DNA of 64,000 nucleotides from Actinomycetes bacterium (GCA_029782355.1 JAKOUY010000016.1:787174-851173); one strand, 5' to 3'. Positions 53,927-63,278 are shown, counted from the stretch's first letter. The notes: generated from the sequence alone by a model not told the origin. Translations and numbers: made by a program.

Positions 53927-54640
53927 CTACTCCGCCCCGGTCAGCGCGGCAGCAGCAGCAGCGATCTTCGCGGCAACTGCGTCGAGCGACGACTCTGCGG
54001 TGTCGAGTCCGGCGTGTGAGGCAAGCATGGGACTCACCTCACGCAGGGCCTCGAAGGTGGTGCCATGCGCAACCGGAATCACCCGGCCGCTAGCGAGGAG
54101 TACGGACAGTTCCTTCTCCGCGATGCCCTCCGTCTCAATGCTCTTCAGAAGCGCTGGCGTCACAAGAACGATCCCGACGCGCGAGTTCCGAAGCCCCTTG
54201 TCGATCTCACGGAGCAACTGCTTGCCCAACGGGACATCCTTCTCGCTGAACCACACGGATGCGCCGTTGGACTGCAAGCGTTCGTACAATTCGGCGGCGC
54301 CTGACGCTCGATCGTCCCACGCATGACATAGGAAGAGGTCCCGACGCTCGGGGTGAGTGAGCGACTGTTCCACCGCCCTCGTGGCGATGGGCTCGATAAC
54401 CCGCCATTCGGACGGCGTATAGGACACCGAGCCGCCCGCTCTCGTCCGTCGAGATCGTCCGCCGCCCGGTGACCCGGTGCGGATTCCTCCGCTCCCACTC
54501 CCCACCGACGAACTCCGGTACGGGGAGGGAGTCGCGTAGTACGAACTCGATCGAAAGCCCGAGCGCCATCTGCACGCGGGGCAGCGTGCTGCTGCGGCTG
54601 CTGAGCGGTGGCCGTAGACGGGAGCAGTGCACTGCAACAC
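53927..54640 (-). CDS. TIR-domain protein with N-terminal CxxC region and Ser/Gly/Tyr linker
   Basis: A 237-residue protein. Residues 1-25 (VLQCTAPVYGHRS, then CPAC) form a small Cys motif; residues 28-72 are a Ser/Tyr/Gly/Arg-rich linker; residues about 98-205 form a TIR domain (RRDLFLCHAWDDR, VWFSEKDVPLGKQLL, VGIVLVTPALL). Glu133 aligns with the catalytic Glu of NAD-cleaving TIR domains (family knowledge). GTG 54640 is chosen because TACGAT lies 6 nt upstream and the protein then starts just before the conserved CTAP motif; ATG 54661 would add 7 residues. Base composition is lower in GC than the surroundings. Confidence 0.82.
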   Translation of the reverse strand: MLQCTAPVYGHRSAAAAARCPACRWRSGFRSSSYYATPSPYRSSSVGSGSGGIRTGSPGGGRSRRTRAGGSVSYTPSEWRVIEPIATRAVEQSLTHPERRDLFLCHAWDDRASGAAELYERLQSNGASVWFSEKDVPLGKQLLREIDKGLRNSRVGIVLVTPALLKSIETEGIAEKELSVLLASGRVIPVAHGTTFEALREVSPMLASHAGLDTAESSLDAVAAKIAAAAAALTGAE

Positions 54641-54780
54641 TCCTACATCGTAAGCCAGCATCAGCCGTGGGGAGTGGAGATCACTTGAAGGCAGTTCACG
54701 TCCGACCGAGCCTCCGTCGGGCTTGTCACGGTCTCTAGGCTGCAGGTCTGCGGGACCAGAGTCGACGAGGAGGGGGTGAG

Positions 54781-56040
54781 ATGACCGAGACCCACGAGGA
54801 CGAACAAGCGGCGCCAGCGATCAAGAACAGCCACCTGAGCGCCGCTCGTCAGGCACGCAACGACGAGTTCTACACCCAGTGGGCTGACATCGAGCGGGAG
54901 ATGAACGCCTACCTGGAGTTCGACCCGAACGTCTTCCGGGGCAAGGTGATCCTGCTGCCGTGTGATGACCCGGAGTGGAGCAACTTCGCCAAGTTCTTCG
55001 CCCTGCACTTCACCGACTACGGCATCAAGAAGCTGATCTCCACCTCGTACGCCCCAGACAGCAACCCAGCCGGCGAGTACTATCGGCCGACCCTGTTCGA
55101 GACCGAGGCACCGCAGTTCGATGACATCAAGTCGCGGACGAGAGGTCGTAGGTTCGTCCTTGAGCCGAAGGACGTCAGCGGCGACGGCGTCGTCAACCTC
55201 GACGACCTGCAGTGGGAGTACCTCGACGGCGACGGCGACTTCCGAAGCGCCGAGGTCACGGCGCTGCGCGATGAGGCCGACGTAGTGATCACCAATCCGC
55301 CGTTCAGTCTGTTCCGCGAGTTCGTCGACTGGCTGGTGGCCGGCGGTGTCGAGTTCTCGGTAGTCGGCAACACCAACGCCATCGCCTATAAGGAGGTGTT
55401 CCCGTTGATTGTCGACGACCTTCTGTGGAAGGGAGCAACCGCCAATGCAACCGACATGGTGTTCGGAGTACCGAAAGGCTTCGCCGTCTCTGAGGCTGAT
55501 CGCCTGAAGGCCAAGCGGCTCGGCTATCCCTCTGACGCCCACTACGACTACACACGGCTCGGCAACTCGTGCTGGTTCACGAACCTGGAGCACGGCAGAC
55601 GTCACGAGCCACTGCAGCTCATGAGCGCGGCCGACAACGTCAAGTTCTCTCGGCACAAGGAGATCCGGGGCATTGGCTACAGCCGCTACGACAACTACGA
55701 CGCCATCGAAGTGCCGTTTGTTGATGCGATCCCGAGCGACTACCACGATGTGATGGGTGTGCCGATTTCGTTCCTCGACAAGTACAACCCCGATCAGTTC
55801 GAGATCGTCGGAATCGCCAAGGCCCCGCTGGGCAGACCAAGCAAGATATACCCAAGACAGGTCCAAGTCGGCGCAACGGGGGGCAGAAGCCAGGTTACAA
55901 AGTTGAATGACGGACCAGCGATTCGCGTTGAGCAGCCGCCGGAGGGGAAGACGTACTACGAGGTCGGTGGCGGGACCTACGTCCAGTTGTATGCCCGCAT
56001 CCTCATACGCCGAAAGGTCGCCGAGTGCAGACCGAGCTGA
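54781..56040 (+). CDS. EcoRI-type adenine-specific DNA methyltransferase
   Basis: A 419-residue protein of the EcoRI methylase group (PF13651-like). [17 protein letters not shown] (25-41), [12 protein letters not shown] (58-69, cofactor-site region) and NPPF (172-175, catalytic motif IV) are in the expected order for an N6-adenine methyltransferase. AGGAGGGGG lies just upstream of ATG 54781. The next gene, a DUF262-HNH nuclease, overlaps by 16 nt. Codons are visibly richer in A/T than in neighbouring genes, indicating acquisition. Target sequence unknown. Confidence 0.88.
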   Translation: MTETHEDEQAAPAIKNSHLSAARQARNDEFYTQWADIEREMNAYLEFDPNVFRGKVILLPCDDPEWSNFAKFFALHFTDYGIKKLISTSYAPDSNPAGEYYRPTLFETEAPQFDDIKSRTRGRRFVLEPKDVSGDGVVNLDDLQWEYLDGDGDFRSAEVTALRDEADVVITNPPFSLFREFVDWLVAGGVEFSVVGNTNAIAYKEVFPLIVDDLLWKGATANATDMVFGVPKGFAVSEADRLKAKRLGYPSDAHYDYTRLGNSCWFTNLEHGRRHEPLQLMSAADNVKFSRHKEIRGIGYSRYDNYDAIEVPFVDAIPSDYHDVMGVPISFLDKYNPDQFEIVGIAKAPLGRPSKIYPRQVQVGATGGRSQVTKLNDGPAIRVEQPPEGKTYYEVGGGTYVQLYARILIRRKVAECRPS

Positions 56041-57191
56041 AGCACTACACCGTAGCCCAGGTCCTTGAGGGGTTCGTCTACAACGAGCTCGAAGCCAAGG
56101 GTTTGTACGGACTGGCCGGAAAGTTGACTATCCAGCCGGAGTACCAGCGCAACTACATCTACAACGACGGCAAGAAGGATGTGGCGGTCATAGACTCGCT
56201 GCTGAGGGGCTATCCCCTAGGCCTGATCTACTTCAACGTCACCGACAGCGGCCTGGAAGTTCTTGACGGCCAGCAGCGCATCACCAGCGTCGGCCGGTTC
56301 GTGACCGGGAAGTTTGCCATCCGACTAGATAGTACGGAACAGGTCTTCTCGTCGTTGCCAGCAGACCTGCAGCAGCGGATCCTCGAGAGCGAACTGCTCG
56401 TCTACCATTGCGAGGGCGACGAGAAGGAGATCAAGGACTGGTTCAAGACGATCAACATCGCTGGCGTGCCGCTGAACGCCCAGGAGCTATTGAACGCGAT
56501 CTACTCTGGGCCGTTCGTCAGTGCGGCGAAGAAGGAATTCTCCAACTCCCAGAACGCCAACATGCAGAAGTGGTCGTCCTATGTCAAGGGCGACCCCAAG
56601 CGGCAGGAAGTATTGGCCGAAGCTCTGGCGTGGGTGGCCGACTCGGACAGCATCGGCGTCGACGCCTATTTGGCGCAGCACCGCAGCGACGCCACCATCG
56701 TCGAGCTGAAGACCTACTTCACATCGGTCATCGACTGGATCGGCAGTGTCTTCATCAGACCGCCAGACCGAGAGATGCGCGGGCTGGACTGGGGAAGGCT
56801 ATACGAGCGCTTTCACGGTCAGTCTTACAGCCCGGCTGCCCTGAACGCTGACGTCGAACACCTGCTTTCGGACCCCGCCGTTCACAACCGCAAAGGGGTC
56901 TACGAGTACCTGCTCGGCGGGAAGGTCGACGCTCAGCTGCTGGCAATCCGGTTGTTCGACGACAAGACGAAGTCGGTCGCCTACCAGCAGCAGACCCAGA
57001 AGTCCCACGCCCAAGGTGTCTCCAACTGTCCGCTGTGCGCGGTCGGTGACAACGCCAACAAGGCGAGGATCTACAAGCTGTCCGAGATGGACGCCGACCA
57101 CGTAACGGCGTGGTCGAAGGGCGGCAACACCGATCCAGCCAATTGCGAGATGCTATGCATCACACACAACCGGGCGAAGGGGAATAGATAA
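56025..57191 (+). CDS. DUF262-HNH endonuclease (GmrSD-like), partner of the methyltransferase
   Basis: A 388-residue protein. N-terminal DUF262 domain (about 15-250) with PEYQRNY and DGQQR (81-85), the ParB-like nuclease/NTPase signature; C-terminal HNH domain with CPLC (335-338), DADH (356-359), Asn368, Cys374, Cys378 and His381, so both zinc knuckle and catalytic residues look intact. GTG 56025 lies inside the methyltransferase gene. Together they look like a restriction-modification-like unit; whether the nuclease cuts unmodified or modified DNA is not evident. Confidence 0.87.
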   Translation: MQTELKHYTVAQVLEGFVYNELEAKGLYGLAGKLTIQPEYQRNYIYNDGKKDVAVIDSLLRGYPLGLIYFNVTDSGLEVLDGQQRITSVGRFVTGKFAIRLDSTEQVFSSLPADLQQRILESELLVYHCEGDEKEIKDWFKTINIAGVPLNAQELLNAIYSGPFVSAAKKEFSNSQNANMQKWSSYVKGDPKRQEVLAEALAWVADSDSIGVDAYLAQHRSDATIVELKTYFTSVIDWIGSVFIRPPDREMRGLDWGRLYERFHGQSYSPAALNADVEHLLSDPAVHNRKGVYEYLLGGKVDAQLLAIRLFDDKTKSVAYQQQTQKSHAQGVSNCPLCAVGDNANKARIYKLSEMDADHVTAWSKGGNTDPANCEMLCITHNRAKGNR

Positions 57192-57545
57192 TCCCGGCGT
57201 TGGCCGCCCGCGGTGCTGCCGAGCTACTTCGCCACGAGAGCGAACCACGTGCCGCTCCTTCGGGTCTCAGTGGAATCGGCCCTGTCCTGAGGTGTTCAAG
57301 CCGTCGCCAACTTCGTCAACGTAACCATCGGGGCCGGCGACGACTCCTTGGGCGCGCAGCGGATGCTCCGGTTGTGCGGGGCGACGGGCGGGCCGATCTG
57401 GATACTCGGAAGCTCTCCTCACGGCCCGACTGTCCTTCTCGACTAGATGGCACGCGCCCGCACTCCCCGACCGGCCCCGATTTCTCATGACTAACCGCGG
57501 CCAGTGGTTTCTGACGGTCCGTCAGATATCGCTAGGGTCGTGACG
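57192..57545. other. 354-bp gap after the defence islet
   Basis: The first 250 bp contain no credible gene, only a start-less open stretch 57291-57446 (reading VNVTIGAGDDSLGAQRML, about 50 codons) that may be the 3' remnant of a lost gene. The promoter of the OB-fold gene occupies 57510-57538. It may mark the right edge of the acquired segment. Confidence 0.5.
57510..57538 (+). promoter_or_regulatory. OB-fold/thiolase promoter with TCTGACG operator
   Basis: TCTGACG-GTC-CGTCAGA (57510-57526, perfect arms) lies 6 bp upstream of TAGGGT (57533-57538), which is 7 nt before ATG 57546. Same operator type as at 33562 and 48095. Confidence 0.65.
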
Positions 57546-57983
57546 ATGACCGCTCGGACCACCGTCCCGGCCGTCGACGGCTGGTTCACCGTGCCCGCCG
57601 ACGGTGCCGACCCCAAGCTGCTCGGCCTGCGCTGCGACGCCTGCGGCACCTACGTGTTCCCGCCGCGCCCGGGCGGTTGCCCGAACCCGGCCTGCACGGC
57701 CGAGACCCTGACGTCCACCGAGCTGTCCAGCGTGGGCACGGTGTGGAGCTACACCGCCAACCACTACGCACCGCCGCCGCCGTACGTGGCCGCCGAGCCG
57801 TTCCAGCCCTACCCGCTGGCCGCCGTGCAGATGGAAGCCGAGGGCATCATCGTCCTCGGCCAGGTGGCCGCCGGGGTGCCGACCGACAGCCTGCGTGTCG
57901 GTCAGCCGATGAAGCTCGATCTCGGCGTGCTGTCCAGCGACGACGAGCACGACTACCTCATCTACACCTGGGCGCCGGCATGA
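57546..57983 (+). CDS. Zn-ribbon/OB-fold (DUF35) protein, partner of thiolase
   Basis: A 145-residue DUF35 protein: zinc ribbon Cys30, Cys33, Cys45, Cys50, followed by an OB-fold (GTVWSYTANHYAPPPPY). Such proteins form complexes with SCP2-type thiolases, aldolases and ChsH-like hydratases, feeding acyl-CoA substrates. ATG 57546 is preferred over an in-frame GTG at 57504 because the operator and -10 lie between them. ATG of the thiolase overlaps its stop. Confidence 0.88.
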   Translation: MTARTTVPAVDGWFTVPADGADPKLLGLRCDACGTYVFPPRPGGCPNPACTAETLTSTELSSVGTVWSYTANHYAPPPPYVAAEPFQPYPLAAVQMEAEGIIVLGQVAAGVPTDSLRVGQPMKLDLGVLSSDDEHDYLIYTWAPA

Positions 57984-59179
57984 GCGCCGACCTGGTGGTG
58001 CTGGGCGCGGGCATGCACCCGTGGGGCAAGTGGGGTCGAGACTTCACCGAGTACGGCATGGTGGCCGCTCGCGCCGCGCTGGCCGACGCCGGCCTGGCCT
58101 GGACCGACATCCAGTACGTCGCCGGAGCCGACACGATCCGCAACGGGTACCCGGGGTTCATCGCCGGGTCGACCTTCGCCCAGAAGCTGGGCTGGACCGG
58201 CGTGCCGGTGTCGTCGGCCTACGCCGCCTGCGCCAGCGGGGCCCAGGCCCTGCAGAACGCCCGCGCCCAGATCCTCGCCGGGTTCTGCGACGTCGCCCTG
58301 GTGGTGGGCGCCGACACGACGCCGAAGGGCTTCTTCGCCCCGGTCGGCGGCGGCGATCGCCAAGCGGACCCGGACTGGCTGCGCTTCCGGTTGCTCGGCG
58401 CCACCAACCCGACGTACTTCGCCCTGTTCGCCCGCCGGCGGATGGACCTGTACGGCGCCACGTCGGCCGACTTCGCCCAGGTCAAGGTGAAGAACAGCCG
58501 TCACGGCCTGGCCAACCCGAACGCCCGGTTCCGCAAGGAGTCGACGATCGACGACGTGCTGGCCAGCCCGATGGTGGCCGATCCGTTGCGCCTGCTGGAC
58601 ATCTGCGCCACCTCCGACGGCGGCGCCGCGCTGGTGGTCGCCAGCGAGGACTTCGCCCGCCGGCACCTCGGCACGCTGGACGGAGCGGTGCGAGTGAAGG
58701 GGGTCAGCACGGTGACGCCCCGGTACCCCCAGAGCCTGCTGGAGCTGCCGGACATCGCCACCGACTCGACCGCCGCGGTGGCCGCGCCGGACCCCGGGTT
58801 CAAGGACTCGATCGCCGCCGAGGCCTACCGCCAGGCGGGCATCGGCCCCGACGACGTCGACGTCGCCGAGGTCTACGACCTGTCCACGGCCCTCGAGCTG
58901 GACTGGTACGAGCACATCGGCCTGTGCGCTCGCGGCGAGGCCGAGGGCCTGCTGCGCTCGGGCGCCACGGCGCTGGGCGGTCGAGTGCCGGTGAACCCGT
59001 CCGGCGGGCTGTCCTGCTTCGGGGAAGCGATCCCGGCGCAAGCCATCGCCCAGGTGTGCGAGCTGACCTGGCAGTTGCGCGGCCAGGCCGCTGGGCGCCA
59101 GGTGGAGGGCGCCACGGTCGGGGTCACCGCCAACCAGGGACTGTTCGGCCACGGCTCGTCGGTGGTCGTCGCCCGCTGA
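57980..59179 (+). CDS. SCP2/lipid-transfer type thiolase
   Basis: A 399-residue thiolase-fold protein with nucleophile Cys84 (SSAYAACASGAQAL) and C-terminal NPSGGLSCFGEAIPA and NQGLFGHGSS. It belongs with the Ltp/SCP2-thiolases that pair with DUF35 proteins and catalyse thiolytic or retro-aldol cleavage of branched acyl-CoA in sterol breakdown. Coupled by ATGA to the OB-fold gene. Confidence 0.87.
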   Translation: MSADLVVLGAGMHPWGKWGRDFTEYGMVAARAALADAGLAWTDIQYVAGADTIRNGYPGFIAGSTFAQKLGWTGVPVSSAYAACASGAQALQNARAQILAGFCDVALVVGADTTPKGFFAPVGGGDRQADPDWLRFRLLGATNPTYFALFARRRMDLYGATSADFAQVKVKNSRHGLANPNARFRKESTIDDVLASPMVADPLRLLDICATSDGGAALVVASEDFARRHLGTLDGAVRVKGVSTVTPRYPQSLLELPDIATDSTAAVAAPDPGFKDSIAAEAYRQAGIGPDDVDVAEVYDLSTALELDWYEHIGLCARGEAEGLLRSGATALGGRVPVNPSGGLSCFGEAIPAQAIAQVCELTWQLRGQAAGRQVEGATVGVTANQGLFGHGSSVVVAR

Positions 59180-59194
59180 GCGCGCATTCGGGCG

Positions 59195-60094
59195 CTACGG
59201 ACGCCCGGCGTGCGGGGCGTCGACCGTGGTGGTCAGCAGCACTGCGTCACGGGTGACGGCGCGCTCGTGCTCGAAGAAGTTCGGCGCCGCGCAGATCAGC
59301 ATCGTCCGACCGTCGTCGCCGCCGAGTTGGCAGGCGTAGAAGCCGAGCCCCCCGGGGGCGGCGATCGAGTCGACGATCGCCCCACCCGGGGCGACCCGCA
59401 CCAACCGGTTGCCCAGCGCGTCGGCCGCCCAGATGTGGCCGTCGGCGTCGAGCGTGCAGCCGTCGGGCGCCACGACGACCTGACCGAGCACCTCGCCGAA
59501 GGTGGCGCCGGTGGGCAGGGTGGCGAACTCGGCCCACACCCGCCGGTTGGAGAGCGACCCGTCGGCGCCGAGGTCGAACGCGGTGTAGCGGTTGCCGGTG
59601 GTCTCCCCGACGATCAGGGTCGAGCCGTCGGGGGTGATGACCGAGCCGTTGGGGAAGTGCAGGTCCTCGGCCGCCACCGACACTGTGCCGTCCGGGGCGA
59701 CGCGCGCCAGCACCGCGGTCCGCGGGTCGCCGCCACCCATCAGATCGAAACCGAAGTTGCCGGCGAACACGTTGCCGGCGGCGTCGATCACCAGGTCGTT
59801 GAGGTGCCCGCCGCACAACTCGTCGAGGTTGGCGTACTCGTCCAACTCGCCGTCGTGCCAGCGCAGCAGGCGGTGGTCCTTCATCGAGGCGATGACCAGC
59901 GAGCCGTCGGGTAGCCAGCCGAGGCCGGAGGGCTGGTGCTCGACCTCGACCACCACGGTCTCGGTACCGTCGGCGGCGATGCGCGAGACCTGATGGCGGT
60001 AGAAGTCGGACACCCACCACGAGCCGTCGTGCCAGCGCGGCCCCTCGAAGAACCCGCCGCCGGTGAACAGGGTGGACAGTGGACGCTCGCTCAT
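59195..60094 (-). CDS. SMP-30/gluconolactonase/LRE family beta-propeller
   Basis: A 299-residue six-bladed propeller lactonase: FFEGPRWHDGSWW at the start (Glu metal ligand), WLPDGSLVIASM, LVIDAAGNVFAGNFGF and VAPDGCTLDADGHIWAADALGNRL (Asp/Asn ligands). Probably hydrolyses a lactone intermediate. ATG 60094 lies 6 nt after TACCGT on the minus strand, back to back with the thiolase promoter; the longer open frame upstream is only antisense to the thiolase gene. Confidence 0.87.
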   Translation of the reverse strand: MSERPLSTLFTGGGFFEGPRWHDGSWWVSDFYRHQVSRIAADGTETVVVEVEHQPSGLGWLPDGSLVIASMKDHRLLRWHDGELDEYANLDELCGGHLNDLVIDAAGNVFAGNFGFDLMGGGDPRTAVLARVAPDGTVSVAAEDLHFPNGSVITPDGSTLIVGETTGNRYTAFDLGADGSLSNRRVWAEFATLPTGATFGEVLGQVVVAPDGCTLDADGHIWAADALGNRLVRVAPGGAIVDSIAAPGGLGFYACQLGGDDGRTMLICAAPNFFEHERAVTRDAVLLTTTVDAPHAGRP

Positions 60095-60158
60095 CACCCC
60101 ACGGTACTGCGCCGGGCGGATGGGGCTGGCGTGGAGGACGGCCGTTATGGTCGGTCGC
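60095..60158. promoter_or_regulatory. 64-bp divergent promoter region of lactonase and thiolase
   Basis: Two leaderless-type signals face away from each other: TACCGT 6 nt before ATG 60094 (minus) and TATGGT (60146-60151) 7 nt before ATG 60159 (plus). No TCTGACG palindrome is present. Confidence 0.55.
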
Positions 60159-61307
60159 ATGGCTGAGGCGTACATCATCGATGCCGTCCGCTCGCCGGTG
60201 GGCCGGCGCGGCGGCGGGCTGTCCACCGTCCATCCGGCCGATCTCGGGGCCCACGCGATCCAGGCGCTGATCGACCGCACCGGCGTCGATCCGAACGCCG
60301 TCGACGACGTCGTCTTCGGCAACGTCGACTCGGTGGGCCCGCAGGCCGGCTGCATCGCCCGGACCTGCTGGCTGACCGCCGGGCTGCCCCAGCACGTGCC
60401 CGGCGTGACCATCGACCGGCAGTGCGGCTCGGCCCAGCAGGCCGTGCACTTCGCCGCCCAGGGGGTGATGAGCGGCACCCAGGATCTGGTGGTGGCCGGA
60501 GGGGTGCAGCAGATGAGCATGATCCCGATCTCCTCGGCGATGACCGCCGGGCAAGCCCTCGGGTTCAACGACCCGTTCACCGGATCGCCGGGCTGGGTGG
60601 CCCGCTACGGCCCGGACGAGGTCACCCAGTTCGTCGGGGCGGAGATGATGGCCGCCCACTGGGACCTGTCGCGCGAGGAGATGGAGGCCTTCGCCGTCGA
60701 GTCCCACGAGCGGGCGCTGCGGGCCCGGGCCGAGGGTCGGTTCGAGACGCAGATCGAGCCGCTCCACGGCGTCACCGCCGACGAGGGGCCGCGTGAGCCG
60801 AACCTCGACAAGATCCGCTCCCTGCCCACGCTGGTCGAGGGCGGCCGGCTGACCGCCGCGCTGGCCAGCCAGATCAGCGACGGCTCGGCGGCACTGCTCA
60901 TCGCCGGCGAGCAGGCGGTCAAGGACCACGGGCTGACCCCCAAGGCGCGCATCCATCACCTCAGCGTGTACGCCGACGACCCGATCATGATGCTGTCGGC
61001 GCCGATCCCGGCGACCAAGCGAGCGCTGGCCAAGACCGGCCTGAGCCCCGACGACATCGACCTGGTGGAGATCAACGAGGCCTTCGCTCCGGTGGTCCTG
61101 GCGTGGCTGCGCGAGACCGGCTTCGACCACGCCAAGGTCAACGTCAACGGCGGAGCGATCGCCCTCGGCCACCCGCTCGGCGCCACCGGCGCCCGGCTGA
61201 TGACCACGTTGCTCTACGAGTTGGAGCGCACCGGCGGCCGCTACGGGCTGCAGACGATGTGCGAGGGCGGCGGGCAGGCCAACGTGACGATCATCGAGCG
61301 GCTGTAG
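60159..61307 (+). CDS. acetyl-CoA acetyltransferase/thiolase (FadA6-like)
   Basis: A 382-residue thiolase with the complete active site: Cys89 ([10 protein letters not shown]), His338 ([14 protein letters not shown]) and Cys368 ([10 protein letters not shown]). The pattern with SQISDGSAA and [13 protein letters not shown] is close to mycobacterial FadA5/FadA6-type thiolases of cholesterol breakdown. It would release acetyl-CoA from a 3-oxoacyl-CoA. Confidence 0.92.
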   Translation: MAEAYIIDAVRSPVGRRGGGLSTVHPADLGAHAIQALIDRTGVDPNAVDDVVFGNVDSVGPQAGCIARTCWLTAGLPQHVPGVTIDRQCGSAQQAVHFAAQGVMSGTQDLVVAGGVQQMSMIPISSAMTAGQALGFNDPFTGSPGWVARYGPDEVTQFVGAEMMAAHWDLSREEMEAFAVESHERALRARAEGRFETQIEPLHGVTADEGPREPNLDKIRSLPTLVEGGRLTAALASQISDGSAALLIAGEQAVKDHGLTPKARIHHLSVYADDPIMMLSAPIPATKRALAKTGLSPDDIDLVEINEAFAPVVLAWLRETGFDHAKVNVNGGAIALGHPLGATGARLMTTLLYELERTGGRYGLQTMCEGGGQANVTIIERL

Positions 61308-61352
61308 CTCAGCGCTCGCCGGCCTGCGGCGTCGCTGCGTAGCGTGGCCCGC

Positions 61353-63083
61353 ATGTACGACCTGATCATCCGTGGCGGCACCGTGATCGACGGCACGGGC
61401 GCGCCCGGCGTTGTCGCCGACGTGGCCGTGCGCGCCGGTGCCATCGTCGCCGTCGCCGCGGACCTGACCGGTGACGCCGCCGAGTCGATCGACGCCACCG
61501 GCAAGCTGGTCACCCCCGGGTTCGTCGACGTCCACACCCACTACGACGGCCAGGCCACCTGGGACGAGCTGCTCGAGCCCAGCTCCGGGCACGGCGTGAC
61601 CACCGTCGTCATGGGCAACTGCGGGGTCGGCTTCGCGCCCGTGCGTCCGGGTCGCGAGGAGTGGCTGGTCCAGCTGATGGAAGGGGTCGAGGACATCCCC
61701 GGAACCGCGTTGCACGAGGGCATCACCTGGGGATGGGAGAGCTTCCCCGAGTATCTCGACTCCCTCGACCGGCGGCACTATGCGATGGACGTCGCTGCCT
61801 ACGTGGGCCACGGTCCGGTGCGGGCCTACGTGATGGGCGATCGCGGGGCGCGCAACGAGCCGGCCACCGTCGACGACATCGAGCAGATGGGCCGGCTGGT
61901 GCGCCAGGCGATGGAGGCCGGCGCAGTGGGCTTCTCCACCAGCCGGACGCTGAACCATCGGGCGCGCGACGGTGAGCCGGTACCCGGCACCTTCGCCGCC
62001 GACGACGAGCTGGCGGCCATGGCCGCGGCGGTGGCCGCCAGTGGGCACGGGGTGTTCGAGGTGGCCCCGCAGGGCATGGAGTTCGACCGATCGACCTACG
62101 AGGGCGAGCTGCGCCGGCTGACCGAGGTTGCCGAACGGACCGGGGTGCCGGTCAGCTTCCTCGTGCTCCAGCACGAGAACGATCCGGACATGTGGCGCCT
62201 GGCGCTCGACGCGGTCGACCGCACCGATGCCCGGCTGGTGCCTCAGGTGGCCGCCCGGCCGTTCGGGATGATGCTCGGGTGGGGCGGTTACCACTTCTTC
62301 GCCAAGCGGCCGACCTTCGTCGACCTCGCCGGGCGGTTGCGCGGTCCGGAACTGATCGCCAAGCTGTCCCGCCCCGACGTGCGTTCCGCCATCCTGGCGG
62401 AGTCCGACCTGCCGGCCGACCCGGCGAAGCAGTTCGACGGCATCGGCGCCGGCCTGGCGATGATGCTGCACCGGATCTATGCCATGGGCACCCCGCCGGA
62501 CTACGAGCCCACCGCCGATCGCACGGTCGCCGCCATCGCCGCCGAGCGGGGCATCGACCCGCTGGCCGCGGCCTACGACCTGATGAACGTCGACGAGGGC
62601 CGGGCGTTCCTGCTGCTCCCGTTCTTCAATTACGCAGCCGGTAACCACGACGCGATCTACGAGATGCTCGCCCACCCGTCGACGATCAGCGCGCTGTCCG
62701 ACGGCGGGGCGCACTGTCGGATGATCTGCGACGCCTCGACGCCCACTTACGTGCTGTCCCACTGGGGCCACGGCCGGACGCGCGGCCGCCACTTCAGCAT
62801 CGAGCAGGCCGTCAAGATGCAGACCAAGGACACCGCCGAGTTCATCGGATTCACCGACCGGGGCACGATCGAGGTCGGCAAGCGCGCCGACCTCAACGTC
62901 ATCGACCTGCCCCGCCTCGGCTTGGCCTACCCTCGAGCGGTGGCGGACCTGCCGGCCGGCGGCGTGCGCCTGGTGCAGGACGCCACCGGCTACGTGGCCA
63001 CCGTGGTCGCCGGGACCGTCACTCGGCGCAACGGCGCCGACACCGGCGCCCGCCCCGGTCGCCTGGTCCGCTCCGGCGCCTGA
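61353..63083 (+). CDS. N-acyl-D-amino acid deacylase/D-aminoacylase-like amidohydrolase
   Basis: A 576-residue amidohydrolase_3 protein: [10 protein letters not shown] (His61, His63), metal-bridging Cys90 region [10 protein letters not shown], and SDGGAHC with the catalytic Asp. Actinobacterial relatives are annotated as D-aminoacylases, but most have no tested substrate. ATG 61353 is chosen because TAGCGT (61340-61345) is 7 nt upstream; a GTG at 61344 would lie within that motif. Confidence 0.87.
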   Translation: MYDLIIRGGTVIDGTGAPGVVADVAVRAGAIVAVAADLTGDAAESIDATGKLVTPGFVDVHTHYDGQATWDELLEPSSGHGVTTVVMGNCGVGFAPVRPGREEWLVQLMEGVEDIPGTALHEGITWGWESFPEYLDSLDRRHYAMDVAAYVGHGPVRAYVMGDRGARNEPATVDDIEQMGRLVRQAMEAGAVGFSTSRTLNHRARDGEPVPGTFAADDELAAMAAAVAASGHGVFEVAPQGMEFDRSTYEGELRRLTEVAERTGVPVSFLVLQHENDPDMWRLALDAVDRTDARLVPQVAARPFGMMLGWGGYHFFAKRPTFVDLAGRLRGPELIAKLSRPDVRSAILAESDLPADPAKQFDGIGAGLAMMLHRIYAMGTPPDYEPTADRTVAAIAAERGIDPLAAAYDLMNVDEGRAFLLLPFFNYAAGNHDAIYEMLAHPSTISALSDGGAHCRMICDASTPTYVLSHWGHGRTRGRHFSIEQAVKMQTKDTAEFIGFTDRGTIEVGKRADLNVIDLPRLGLAYPRAVADLPAGGVRLVQDATGYVATVVAGTVTRRNGADTGARPGRLVRSGA

Positions 63084-63190
63084 CCCGCTCCCTGGCGGGA
63101 CCCCTCGTTCGAGCTCCCTGACGGCTCGCCCGACCAGCGCCACCCCGACCGCCGCGACCGCCCCGCCGGTTCGCGCCCACCACAGTTCGC

Positions 63191-63240
63191 GCCCATGGGC
63201 GCGCAAACATCCGTTGCTGCACGTTGTCGCGCCCATGGGC
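63191..63240 (+). repeat. dispersed palindromic repeat, family 1, copy E
   Basis: GCCCATGGGCGCG (63191-63203) and its complement at 63228-63240 around a 24-nt centre that, read in reverse, contains ACGTGCA like copy C. Most diverged of the five copies. Confidence 0.75.
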
Positions 63241-63278
63241 CCGAGGACGGTCATTCGGCGGCGGTCGGACGCCGCCGG

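Noticed and set aside
54207..54632. Possible frameshift in the TIR gene, because another minus-strand frame is open over the linker
   Set aside because: The main frame reads without interruption from the CTAP head through a Ser/Gly/Tyr linker to the TIR domain, an arrangement that fits known TIR proteins; the alternative frame has no continuity into the TIR domain.
57200..57490. Small open frames on both strands after the HNH gene
   Set aside because: No start signal, no family resemblance, and one contains only arginine-rich low-complexity sequence; at most a gene remnant at 57291-57446.
59247..63254. Very long (over 1300 codon) minus-strand open frame
   Set aside because: It is antisense to three well-supported genes with intact catalytic motifs; it arises from high-GC third-position bias. 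Only its distal part overlaps the real lactonase region, which uses another frame.
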